In this document: positions 35,285-46,747 of the stretch, one piece after another
Layout: every line of letters begins with the position of its first letter
Numbering within the stretch: the stretch's first letter is position 1
Source: Galerina marginata
Taxonomy: Eukaryota > Basidiomycota > Agaricomycetes > Agaricales > Galerinaceae
NCBI GenBank assembly: GCA_023014335.1
Contig: JAECYW010000005.1
Span: forward strand, 3,410,001 to 3,474,000
Length of the DNA stretch: 64,000 nt
Reading direction: 5' to 3'
The notes under the pieces: model-generated
What the model was told of the DNA's origin: nothing
The model's input: the letters and a program-made list of their open reading frames with translations, nothing else
The model's database searches: none
Program-made: the position numbers and the translations under genes

Positions 35285-38200
35285 CTATCTGGTCAACGGT
35301 CTGCTCTCCAGAATTTCACCTTCTTCCATATCGACATCTATGATATCTCTTTTACCTGTTGGTTCTAACTGAACACTCACTGGAACCTTTCCTTTTCCCT
35401 TTTGCAGTCGGATTTGAATTTGTTCAAGCTCTTCAGCCGTCATAGGAGTTTCTGGCAGGTGGTCAGACAGGTTGGACAGCGGCGCAACCGTCCGGAATAG
35501 ATCCCTGGATGGCTGAGAGTTGACAAGGGGAAATGGTTCAAGACCGAAATACTGGCAGAATGCATTGCATTCATGCTCTTCTTCAAAGCTCTCAAAGCCA
35601 ACATTTCCTTCGCCAAAAATCCCTTTCCCAAGTTCGCTGGTACAAGGGTTCAGAACGACAAACAGATATGCTATGAAGATAAGATGACTCACGGTGCAGT
35701 AATAATTTGAGGATCGCTCAAGGTCTTCAGCCCACCTGATTTCACGATGAGACAGTTAATCGCGTAGAAGAGCAGGCATAACAGTAGAAAACTTTACCTT
35801 GAAGATCAGACACATACGCGGATTTCGTCTTCTTGTACTGGACATGCTGAGAAAAGCACAAGAAGTGCGCCACATTGACATGTTCATCATCAGGAAGGAA
35901 TGATATCAATGGTTTGGCCGAAGAATTGTTGATGTATTTGACATATCGCCCTTCAGTATTTGGATTGATGAGTTCTTCGACCAAGTAAATATCCGATCGA
36001 TCATCAGAACATGCTAAACCAGAGGAGGTGAAATGAAGAATGGGGACAAAAGGGCGTAGATTCCTTTGCAGAGTTGAGGATGAGGTGGAAGCAGCTGCAT
36101 GATCGTGGCCATCGATAAACCTGTATACCAACTGCATGAGTTGATCTGCCCAGACCAAACAACATATATCAACCACTAGATTCGAGATCTGCGTAGCCGA
36201 ATCGTGAGGTTTGCGATTTCCTGACTGCTTGCTTAGATAGTATGTCTGCTTAAGGCATAGCATTTCTCCACCAGGAGAGTCGAGGCTTCGGAAAACTGGG
36301 GTCGTCGAATTTGCCGCAAAAGCCAGTTTGAAAACACCGTAGCGCTTGTCAGCCATGCTTGTTGGAAAGCTGATCGAGGTACGTACTGCACAGTAAGCTG
36401 AGGAAAGCGGATCAAGGAGGAGCTGGGAGGCCTTCGCAGTAAGCAAGTCATCGAAAGATGAGATCTGGGGTTTATAGATCGTAACATGGATAATGGTATG
36501 ATCTGCCACTGATAGAATACTAGGATTAGCAATTACTGGGAATGAAAAGTCCAAGGACTTACTCATTTTCTTTATGACTTTTGCACCGGGTGCCTTGATC
36601 CCCAACAATGCGCCTCTGAGCCTTTTTGAATCTGGTGATTTTGGAAATCCTAGCCCTGCAGTCACTGGGCCGTAACCCAGGGAAACATTGGTTGGTTGCG
36701 CTTGCGCCAATTCGTTTTGTCGTTCTCGCTTTCTGGATGCTGCAGGTGGGGCGGCTGTGTTGCCGTTAACTGATCCTGGAGTTGATGCGGCATGGGTATC
36801 GGTTGGCTTTGGATAAAGCATGGTTAGTAATAATGTCGTTACATATATAAAATGAAAGCGCACCTGCTGGACCGAATGAATTATTGGAGGTGGCTGGCGA
36901 GAGGGCTGGCGAAGTGAAAGTGAAGGCGAAGGCAATAACACAGGAGTTAGCGGTGGCTGTTCCAAGTGCTGGACTTGGTGCTGGATAGAGCTTTCTGCAG
37001 CGGTCTGAGTTTGGGAATGGCTCAGAGTCGGAGTCACACGCTGATGCTTCTGTTCAACGTCACTGCTTTCTGTGTTGACTTGTTGTTGTTTCTCTTCTTC
37101 CTCGCGCTCGCGATACTCGTTGATCTTCTGGAATTGCTCGTGATCAACCTCGAGAATGAGCTCTGCCTGGCCAGATTTGAATTTTTTAATCTTCGACGCT
37201 TTCCCAATTAACTGGTAGAACTGGTCCGCAACTGCATCTCTATCGGGTACGCGTTCAATAAATTCAATCCATTTCTTATCTCGGAGCTTGACATCGTCCA
37301 TCTCTAGTGGGTAACCCTGCGACCACCTCTTGAATGACGGCAGAATTGTGTAGAAACACACCGCTTTGAGATCGGCAACACCAATATGGACAGGTATATT
37401 TCCTTGTGTCTCGATAACATTCTAAATTTAACCGAATTGGAACACAGGTTAGTCACCAGTAAAGCTTGAAATGGTAAGTATGATAACATACCCCAACTTG
37501 GAGTGGCTTTACTCTTCCAGGATATAAGACCTTCATCGTGACCTTCAATGAGATGAGCTCTGTATTGTCCGACTGGTACGCGATATCAGCCATGAACTTC
37601 CGAATCTGGTCATAGAACTGATGTGCTTCTTGATATCCAGGTTTTACAGGAAGTTTTAACTGTCCTAAAAGAGCCATGGATGTGGGTGGGGTTGCATTGT
37701 TCAGAAGACGGGGGGTCATGATCGATGGGCCTGCTGGGATGGCTGGAGGAGGCATGAGTCTTGCAGCTTTCCATCCAGGATGATGTACTTGATTCTTCGG
37801 AATCACCCCCAGGCCGAATAGACAAAGAAGATATGGGTGGACTAGGTGACAATGGAGGTTGAGCATTTGAGTTTTCTTTGGCTTCATCGTCTTCGTCTCT
37901 TGGCCGTTTGGGGATTTTCTTCAGCAATGATTTCTTGACCTTTGATTCGATTCCTTTCTTTTCAAGGCCCTTACCCTTGAGCTTGGCTGTTGCTGCACCA
38001 ATAATATGTCTTTGGACACAGTAAAGTGACTTGCGCGGATCCATCTTGCAAACCATAATCCTATTGAATGAATGAATAGTTACGATGTAAATGTTTTATC
38101 TTGATTTGATAAATAAAAAGCTTACACATCGGTTCCACCTGGACCTGTGATTATTTGCGCAACACCGCAAAAGTCAAGAGGACCAACGGTATAGACCTCC

Positions 38201-40200
38201 GTATGCTGCGTAACATTTTGAAGTAACAGATTTGCCCGTGTATTGACATCTAATTTTTCAATCTTCACAAGGCTACAATAATTCCCCATTGTCTAGTAAC
38301 AGATTATTAGCAGGTAAAATATGCGATAAGTAAATAAGGTTCCATACTCTTTTTGTTTGAGTAAGAGAGCTTGAAATGTCTGGAATCGAGGATTCTGGGT
38401 ACATCGGTATGACTGACCATATGTTCGTCTTTGACATTCAATACAGATTTGTGCGGCTCCATGAAGTCATTCCCTTGTGTTTCGAAGCAGTGTTGAAAAG
38501 ATGATCATAATGATCAGAATCCAGCCAGGTTTTTGTGCGATCAACTGCGAATTTGCATCAATAATAGATGATGAGTTTATTAATTGTAGCAGCTCACATT
38601 CTATACCAGAGAAGTACTCCGAGAGAGGATTAGGGTTTACGGGTTCATCCAAGACAAGATTATTATCAAGCGCAAGCCTTTTCCACTCTTCATCACCAAA
38701 AATCAGAGGGCCCAGTTGTAGATCTTTGTGCAAAATTGCGTTTTGAACATAATCTGGTTCAAAAACATCGAAAGGGACACCAGGTGCACCGTGAACGCGG
38801 ACCCATTGAGATGTTCCCTGCTTTTTGATGCAAGCCTAATTAATTTTAGTAATTAAATGCTCGCATGAGACTAAGTTTAGCTCACATTATATTTTTTAAG
38901 CAAATCTCGGAATCGTTTTGTATGGTTTGTGCGGTCTTTTCCATAAACCATAAGCTCGCGTGAGTACAGGGCCCGGTCTTCACGTCGGCAAGCACGAAGG
39001 AAACCATGAAGAAAGGGTTTGGTGTATTTACTGGGAAAGCAGTTGACTGATTTCAAACTTCCAGCTCGGTCAAGTAGGAAGATAAACACGCACTGTGCAT
39101 TCTTTCGAGCCTGGAGGCAATATTCATAATATGCAGCCACCAGCCTTGCAAGTCGTGATGGGCTATCGAGAAGCTCAAATTCCAAGAGGTTAAAAGTTAG
39201 ACCTGATTGTATATTCAGTTATCGAGGACATATGAACATTCCAGAGAAAAATATCATACCCGCACGATGAAAGAGCTCTTGAATTGTGTAGGAACCTGCA
39301 CTAGGAAATACGCTCGTTTCCCGACGAATTTGCATCATCGCAATAGCTATACGAGGCGAATTAACTTTCCGCCGCTCCTTGATCCATTCAACAAGCTCTT
39401 GAAGGAATAGACGAGGGTTTGCAACAATATCAGCTGGTGAGCGAGGCAGTCCGACACGTTCTTCAGCCCAGTGAATCTAATGAATATAAAAGGTTGATAA
39501 GACGAAGACAAGGTCAAAGGATGAGGCTGATTCATACCTGAACCAGTAGATCTAGTGATAACCATGCAAGAACATGTGTTCCAAACTCAAAGGCGAACCC
39601 CACTTTGAAACCACGAGTCTATTTGAGTTTACATTCGTTCAGAGCGGCTCTACATTTTCGACGAGATCCGCGCTTACTGATCGGTCCACCTTGCATACAG
39701 CATTGTGCCATTCATCCAGCGTGAAGACTTGCACATTTGTGTGCGTAAATAGCTGTATCTGACCATTTACACTTTATATTGGTTCATACATCAATCCAAC
39801 GGAAAAGAAGACTAACCTGGCACCAATAGCTGGGCCCTTTGCCATTTTTCTCTTGAAATTCCAACATTGTAGCCCGGGGTGCTGTTTCTACTACCACAAG
39901 AAGTAACTCATGGGAGGATATCGGCACAGGCTGAGCCTGAGCAGACGTGGCAAATTTTTGAGGAAAGACTGGTGTTTTCAGCTCATCCTTTACAGCTCCC
40001 CCTCGTTTAACTGAAGAGGATGAATCTAACTGATAGACATGCCCAAAAGAAGCAGGAGATGATGGATGGAAGCCAGCTTTGGCTTCTTTGTCCGTGGCAT
40101 CAAGATGAATAGCTTGCAGAACCAGATTTTCGGGCAAAGTTTCCGCAATAAAGTATCGGACCTGTTCACCATCAACAAGGAACTCGAGGTATTCCGGCAT
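35285..40200 (-). CDS. Alpha-type protein kinase, with an apparent in-frame TGA
   Basis: Fifteen exons join in phase to 1361 codons: 40200-39817, 39758-39678, 39618-39538, 39476-39260, 39202-38886, 38835-38598, 38544-38348, 38292-38126, 38060-37807, 37733-37492, 37421-36864, 36806-36563, 36508-35798, 35735-35693 and 35636-35285. The C-terminal third is an alpha-kinase (MHCK/eEF2K) domain. It has a YLVEELI..N..G.YVKYINN block, FLCFSQHVQY, the VSDLQGG and LSDPQII catalytic motifs and the closing GEGN.G...F...HECNAFC zinc-site region. A low-complexity Gln/Ser/Pro linker precedes it. The N-terminal 650 residues have no domain I can name. Codon 475 (38440-38438) reads TGA in an otherwise open exon, so the gene may be a pseudogene or the local splicing may differ. 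Such kinases are expanded in Agaricomycetes; substrates are unknown. Confidence 0.8.
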
Positions 40201-40429
40201 AGTGCAAGGGGTTCAATATAAGTAGACGCCAAAAGACGGAAAGACTTCTGACAACGCGTAAAATAGGATAGTGGCTCTAAACATAGACTCTACGCGTCGC
40301 ACAACGCGATGGGCTGCATCACACGCGCACGCTCATGTGACACTGACACTTTCAACGATATTATTCTGATTAGCGGTGCTATGGGTCCTGCGCACGTTGC
40401 CGGCGGATAGAACCTCCGGTGCGACAGAA
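40201..40429. other. Kinase gene 5' flank
   Basis: This is the likely promoter of the minus-strand kinase gene. It contains several ACGCG motifs (40255-40330). Confidence 0.3.
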
Positions 40430-41850
40430 ATCATACCTGATCAGTCCTGCTTGCAATACGATCCAAAGACGGAGATCAGTAGTCATTGGAAACCTTGCTT
40501 TGCTACCCGATCCCTGATTCCCGGGGAACCTGCTGTGTGAGCTGCCAACAAGGACGGATCCTCCAGAGCAGGTCCAGGACGTAGTACTGTAAACGTTTTC
40601 CAGTTGACCTAATCAATGCTTTTTTCCAGTTGCTAATGTTCTTTCGTGTCTTTAGAATCTAGGTGACGACTTTCACAAACCCGTGCACCCTCCGTTATCG
40701 CTGTCAATGACATCCTTCCTCGTTCTATCCCTCCTTCGTTCTATGCTTCCTCGATCATGCTCGATTCTCGAACGGCTGATTCTGTCGTCCTTCTGGCTGA
40801 GTTTCGATGGTAGCATACTCAGATCTCAGAGTTGGAGCCCCGCTTTCGAAGGCTCCAACCATATTCTGATGATGTCTGCCAGTGTCTCTAGGCATCTATG
40901 AAACCCAGCCAAAAACCGACTGAAAATGCCTCAGCTCCAAAAACGTCAAGCTTCTTCGCATGAGCAACCTAACGAGGTGGTGCGGTGCGTTCCTCATACA
41001 TTCCTCTACCCTGCTTTCGAGTTGGCAGCTTGTAATGTCCTTCCTGGCTGGATCTCGCTGATGCATACTCAGAAATAGCAGCTGGAGCCGTGTATATATT
41101 TACAGGGGCAACCGTTCTATTCTGGTCTTGTACCGCTGCTTAACGGACCCAGCCAAAGTTCGACTCCACCCGCCTCGTACTTCGGATTTTCTCTATCTTC
41201 ACTCCTGATATCCAAACAACTCTCTGGCTCCCAGCACCAGTTCAAAGCTTCATCTTATTTCATCTGTCGGTGCTGGCTGGGATACCACGCTTTCGCTGCA
41301 TTTTCTGCAACGCATAGACTTCACGGCGACCTCGCGATGTCGATTCTAGCTAGATTTCCTGGTCGATATCCTCAGATGCAGATGCGGAGCCGTGTACTTC
41401 AAGTTTTCAGGCTTCCGTCCTATTCTGATGTTCCACTCGGCGTCGGTAAATCTAGCCACAACTTCAACTTCACGCAGGAACTCTATAACCGCTCTGCCTT
41501 CAGCTTTTGGCCTGTTAAGGGTGCCCATAGCTACCTAATATTTGTGCGTGGCATTTATTTCCTTTGGGGCTTGCCTACCGATCTTCGTTTACATTAGCTT
41601 TCAATTTTGACCCATGCACGCATTCACGCTACATACCAATTATGTAAGTGCTGGAAACTACGATTCCGACACGATTCTGCACGTATGACATCCCGTCTTT
41701 TCGTTCCTATGATAGGTGACGCCAATATTCGGCTGTCCTTCACTTACTATAAGTTTTATCTTGACCACTTTTTCAAGGCTCCTTCGTTGAAGCTTACTAT
41801 CTTGTATTCTCAGATTTCCCTGTCCAAAATTTAATTGCCTATGCCGATAC
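40430..41850 (+). repeat. R-repeat, 3' two thirds
   Basis: This copy starts at the TGATCAGTCCTGCTTGCAA block and carries the later landmarks: CTCAGATCTCAG at 40817, TACTCAGAAATAGCA at 41068, CCTCAGATGCAGATGCGGAGCC at 41370 and the CATTCACGC block at 41620. Internal subunits of the CTGGCT...ACTCAG...GGAGCC...CTATTCTG form are clear at 40790-40870, 41045-41130 and 41345-41440. Confidence 0.6.
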
Positions 41851-42760
41851 CCACCTCCCCAAAAGATCCACCCGAGCCTTTGCACGATCCCACTCTGGCA
41901 TTGCTCCCCATCACGTCCGCACTCAGCGTTTTTTCGCATCGTGTGGACTTCATGGTTACTCATGTCTTACCCGCGCTGAGGGCTTGACTCTCAGAACCCT
42001 GGACAGGATTTGGCGCAGGAGAACGAATAACTTATAAACGTCCGACTTGGGTAAGATAATTGGGTCGGATAGGATATAGTAAGGGATGCGCGGGACTATG
42101 TGGTAAAAGCCAACGTCTATAATACCTCGGGATGTCGTGTATAAGTTGAGGGGGTGATGTTGAATCGCATAGAAATGCTCGAGGATGGAGGGGATGTGCT
42201 GCCGGGTGAACCAGCATTATAAGTTTTTGCATATGCCTCCCATAACTCCCAAACAAGATTTTGTAGCTCTGTCGGCTAGGATCGTGCCGATTAAGCGCTC
42301 GTAAGGTTAAACGTTGCATTCCTCTTGTTGAGGTTGGAGGGAATAATTAAGACAATCTAGAGGTGTAGATTCTGGAACTTTGTGAGATGAAACAAGTTAT
42401 TGAGCTGATCTGTATTCATACGATACTAAAAATATAAACCAATAAGACGATCGCGAATCCCATAACACGTGCGGTAAGTGTGGGATCGTGGCTGTGGACT
42501 GACAGGCGACACCGAGGCGTGGCGAGTAACAATCGCAATCGGAATAAATTATCTTCGACCAATCTTCGACTGCAAATGTAGCTAATAATCTGAAGCGCCG
42601 ACTTGAGTCATTTATGGGGTGCTCACTAAAATCTTACCAGATGTTCAAATCAAACGTAGTGACCAAGTGGTAGAATATCTTGCTGACGGTCTTTGAATGA
42701 CAGGTAACATGGAAGGTGGTAAATATAAATCACTGTATTTGGGAGTGCACAGCATTGGGT
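41851..42760. other. No gene recognised
   Basis: This stretch between the R-repeat and the TIR element holds only short ORFs. A GGTGCTCACT motif at 42618 reappears inverted inside the element at about 43442. Confidence 0.3.
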
Positions 42761-43562
42761 ATGGCACATATATTGTAAAATAATTCTGTCTTTCTCCGTG
42801 CACGTTTTGGCCCAAGTTTCTCTCATTTTCTTTTGACAAAAAATTTTCACGCAGGTTGGAAGGACGCGCTTTTTTTGCACAGGTTTGGTTTTTTAAATCT
42901 CAGATTGATTTTTGGCTTGTAGCTGTCAGTCAGTCCTTGAATCCAACGGGGTGGAAAATCTTCAAGTTGCCCGACCCTATTGTTCAAACTCATAAAGTGC
43001 AGTCGGCTAAATTATAGTTTTAAGGCATTCATTCGATGGTTTTCATTTGCCCTCAAGTTCATATCCAGTGTCAGGAACACTGATAACTCTCAAGTTATGT
43101 CCTTGTTTTCGAGGTAAGTAGCCATCACTCCTATTAAGGTAATAAGTTCTAAAAACAGCTATCCTCCCGATTCCCAACATCTGAGTAATTGCCATTGGGG
43201 ATTTTTCATTCCACTGTCATTGCTGAATTTATTTGTATCTATCTCCCTGAAGGCTATTCTTGTGCTTATATTTCTCTACGCTCCTCTGCATGTCATACCA
43301 ACCAAGGGACTAACGGGCATGACATTCACCTGGATTCACTGTCACTACTTGTATTCCGAGGATTTAGGAATTTAATCTCAAATTAATTGTCTTCTGCTTC
43401 CGACTTACGCAATACCGGCAAAGGTGCGTCATTTTTTTCAGTGAGCACCCTAACTTGCGTGTTTTATTTTACAAGGTGCGTGAAATTTGTAAATTTAGAC
43501 TGAACGTGCGTGAAAATAGGCCAACATGTGTAGTCCGAATTATTTTACAATATATGTGCCAT
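42761..43562. mobile_element. 802-bp TIR element upstream of copy D
   Basis: Terminal inverted repeats of 26 bp begin ATGGCACATATATTGTAAAA (42761-42786 and 43537-43562). The flanks are CATTGGGT (42753-42760) and AATTGGGT (43563-43570), an 8-bp duplication with one mismatch. Subterminal sequence has repeated TTCACGCA / GCGTGAAA motifs on both sides. No transposase is seen. The right end lies 94 bp before the start codon of copy D; the corresponding region of copy B lacks it. Confidence 0.75.
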
Positions 43563-43656
43563 AATTGGGTGCAATGCCACACAGTCGCACAGCCAGAAAT
43601 TCACAGAAGACGTTATATGCGCGTCCACCCTGCACCTCACTTGATTCGTCGCCACG

Positions 43657-45364
43657 ATGTTGCTCATCGTAATCACCCTCTACCTGTTGCAAGGTTTCTT
43701 CAACGCGGACGCTGCTCCCCTCTCCACCATCTTCCCTCGACAAACCAGTACTGATCTTGGTGCTCCTCAGGAATGTATTTGCCCGAACACCCGTTCACGA
43801 TGGGACATCATCTGGAGCTGTCTAGCTACCATATTCATATGCACGTGGGTGTCGGTTCACCCAAACATCCCACCTCTGGGGGAACCACAGTGGAAGAAAG
43901 CGTTTCGGCGGTTGGAGTTGATGTTCTGGTCCATTATGGCGCCAGAACTTATTATATATTGGGCGGTGAGGCAGTGGGCAGATGCTGGAAGATTAAGTAG
44001 AAAATACAAGGGTGTGTATGTTTGCAATATCTAATGTCACGTCCTTTGACATACGTTTAGAGTACGGATGGACGACGAGTCACGGTTACTTTATTCAGAT
44101 GGGAGGTTTCATGTTGTACGACAAAGACAAGCCCAATGGGGTACTCGACCCAGATGAATTGGACGGACTCCTCAAGGAAGGAAAAATAGTGATGCCGCAG
44201 ACTACGGAGGAGGAAATTCAAGACCGAAGCAAAAGTGACGGGCTCTCGAAGGCGCTTGTTGCCATCCAAACAACCTGGTTTATCTGCCAATGTATTGTGC
44301 GGAGGGTCCAGGGTTTCAATACTACAGAGCTGGAGCTCGCAACACTCGCGTTTGCTGCCCTCAATGGCATCATGTATATGTTTTGGTGGTTCAAACCCCT
44401 CAACATCCAGACTGCTGTACGGGTTGACCTCTTGCCTCCTAGCCCCAAAAAGGTTCCAGTCGATCCCGTAGTTGTCCAAGCTGATGGTTCGTGAATTGAT
44501 CCTTTCTATGACATCACTCGATTTACACCTCTTTGAGTAGATCAAACAGACATCCCGACACTAGGCAGCCCCAATGAAATTGGACAGGACAATATAACCG
44601 GGGGTTCAATAGGTAAGCCACACCGTGGACTGAGAACATCATGCATCAGTCAATTTTTCTTTCATTATAACTCATTAGAGGTTGAGATTCAACGTGAAAA
44701 TCCGATCTCATCCGAGTCTTCAGAGATGGGACCGTACCAGAGCATAAAAAACTTCAAGTTACAAGCTTTTTTACAAGGCTTATGTTCTTCAGTGTGGTGG
44801 CTCATATCTGGCATCCTGTTTCGTTGGCCAGTATTTGTGATGGACACCATCATAATAACGAGGATTGATAACATCTATAAAAGCAATACCGTTGATAAAG
44901 GTGCAATGGGTGTTCCAATCTTTTACACCTCTTTCAGGTCCTCCGACGACCAGCTTGTGGGAGATGACTTGATTGTGTTCGCTTCCATTCCATTTGTTGG
45001 TATTTTATTTGGTGCCATTCATTGTGCAGGCTGGAATTTCTCATTTCCTTCGCTCGTTGAAGCCAACATCTGGCGCGTCTCCTCAGCAATTATTACAAGT
45101 ATACCAGGGCTATACTTTGTGTTTTCTATTTATGCCGGACTTCAGACAATGTTTGGAGACATTTTTTGTGTCCCCAATAACTTCTTAGGCCAAAAGATTC
45201 ATGGTCTCCTCGAATCCTGCTTCCGCGCTGTTGCTATTGGGGCAATGCCACTCTACATCTTGGCAAGACTGGCACTGTTGACGGTGGCTCTTACTACACT
45301 TCGGGACCTCCCTCCTGGAGCGTTAGCAGCCGTAGAATGGACGTCTATTCTGCCTCACATCTGA
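43657..45364 (+). CDS. Seven-segment membrane protein, copy D (intact)
   Basis: Four exons (43657-44011, 44061-44486, 44550-44612 and 44679-45364) join in phase to 509 residues. Exon order and phases match copies A and C. Exon 3 is 39 bp shorter than in A (13 residues lost). The signal-peptide-like start is MLLIVITLYLLQGFFNADAA. CICPNTRSRWDIIWSC, a DRSKSDGLSKAL block, an FWWFKPL block and the terminal LPHI are conserved. It is the most diverged of the open copies and lies about 28 kb from the A-B-C group, next to its own R-repeat. A TIR element sits in its probable promoter. Confidence 0.85.
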
Positions 45365-46747
45365 GCGGGAACGTTCCTCCCGGAGGCCGGTTCTGTCCCT
45401 CATAATCGGCCAGGAGCCAGCAAATGAGCTCGATCAAAGGTGACTCCCATAAAATTGTTACATGAAATGGGACTAACTACTTTTTTCGAGGTGTCAGCTA
45501 TGGCGCACGGCGTTGGCTCAGCAGGATATAATTATTTTTTGCCCGTTTCCCGTTTCTCTATTTTTCTTCCCTTTTTTTACCGGATTGCACCACTTCTTTC
45601 CCTATCACGCCTTGGACTTGAAAGACATTAATATATTTAGTTACTTCGGATCGTATACCAAATTCTCGCATGTGTCTTAGTACTATTACCGGATAGCAGT
45701 GTAGACACCGCTCTTCATATATATAGTTTCAGTTCGACCGTCTAGTGGCTTACCTCTTCGAACATATGTAATCCATCTCGTGCTCCACTGTGCCCGACGC
45801 ATGCCATTTCGTTCGTTTCCTGGCAGAGTAAAGAAAAAATACCTGGAGTTCGCAGCATTCTAACATGGTGGGCACTCACAGCAGAGAATTCGAGGACGAA
45901 TCCGAGTCTCGGCTCTCGACCGTGTGGCAAGGAATAGTGGTTCCAGAATCCGGCCTCCAAGCTTCATACCGTACCACAGAATTCCAAGAAAATCATTCGT
46001 ACTAACAAACGCTAATCGAACGGACCGCTCGAGGAGGATACAAAAAGTAAAACGACGATGCATGGTGGTAATGGTGATTGAATATGTAATATGTCGAGTC
46101 CTTTTGGTAATGGATGGATGACGAGAACGAGTGTCGATGACTTGCAATGTGCAATGGGCAGTGAACAGGGCAGTGGGAAGACGTGAAAGAGAGGAAGAGG
46201 GAGAGGAGTCTAGAGTACGCACTAAAAGTAATTAACTAATACAACTACTCTACCAAGAAAAATTTCTGCATCGTCCGATCAGCATGTATTAATTGAAAAG
46301 TGCAAAAGTGGAAATGAAAGAGTGCGTATCAGCTACAAAGTACGTGTGTGCATTCGTGATTCAATGTTCGAGCAATTTTGGTACGTTATTGGGTTCGGTG
46401 GGGTTGATATTGGGTATTGCATGTGGACGTGGATGTGGAAATTCGTTCGACTCCTTTTGGGTTATAGGTTTTGGCAGGGTTGGGTCGAATTTAATTTCAG
46501 CGTCGACTCTCGTTTTTGGCGGTGCTGAATAGCTGATAAGCAGGGTCATGGGTGGAACTGGAGGGAAGCCTCGAAGGCTCAACACCTGAGAGGACGGACG
46601 GTCGGGCGGAGAGACGAACAAACAGACGAACACGGGGCGGGTGGTGGAAGTAGGCCGATAACAGCGGTCGAGAAAGGAGGATAGAAAGAGTAGGGCGCGT
46701 CCGCATCCGCGTTCAATCTAGCTCAAACAACAGCATCAACGCAGGCA
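45365..46747. other. 3' flank of copy D and tetraspanin 3' flank
   Basis: Bases 45365-45640 match the 3' flanks of copies A and C. Bases 45790-46030 match 16640-16810. From 46030 to 46747 I see only short low-complexity ORFs and no supported gene. Confidence 0.4.

Noticed and set aside
42618..43451. TIR pair GGTGCTCACT / AGTGAGCACC as a second element
   Set aside because: It overlaps the better supported 42761-43562 element in an interleaved way and has no flanking duplication. It is probably a shared motif of related elements.
45860..46222. 120-codon minus-strand ORF with cysteines
   Set aside because: It has no conserved block and no splice partners, and it lies in a duplicated non-coding flank.
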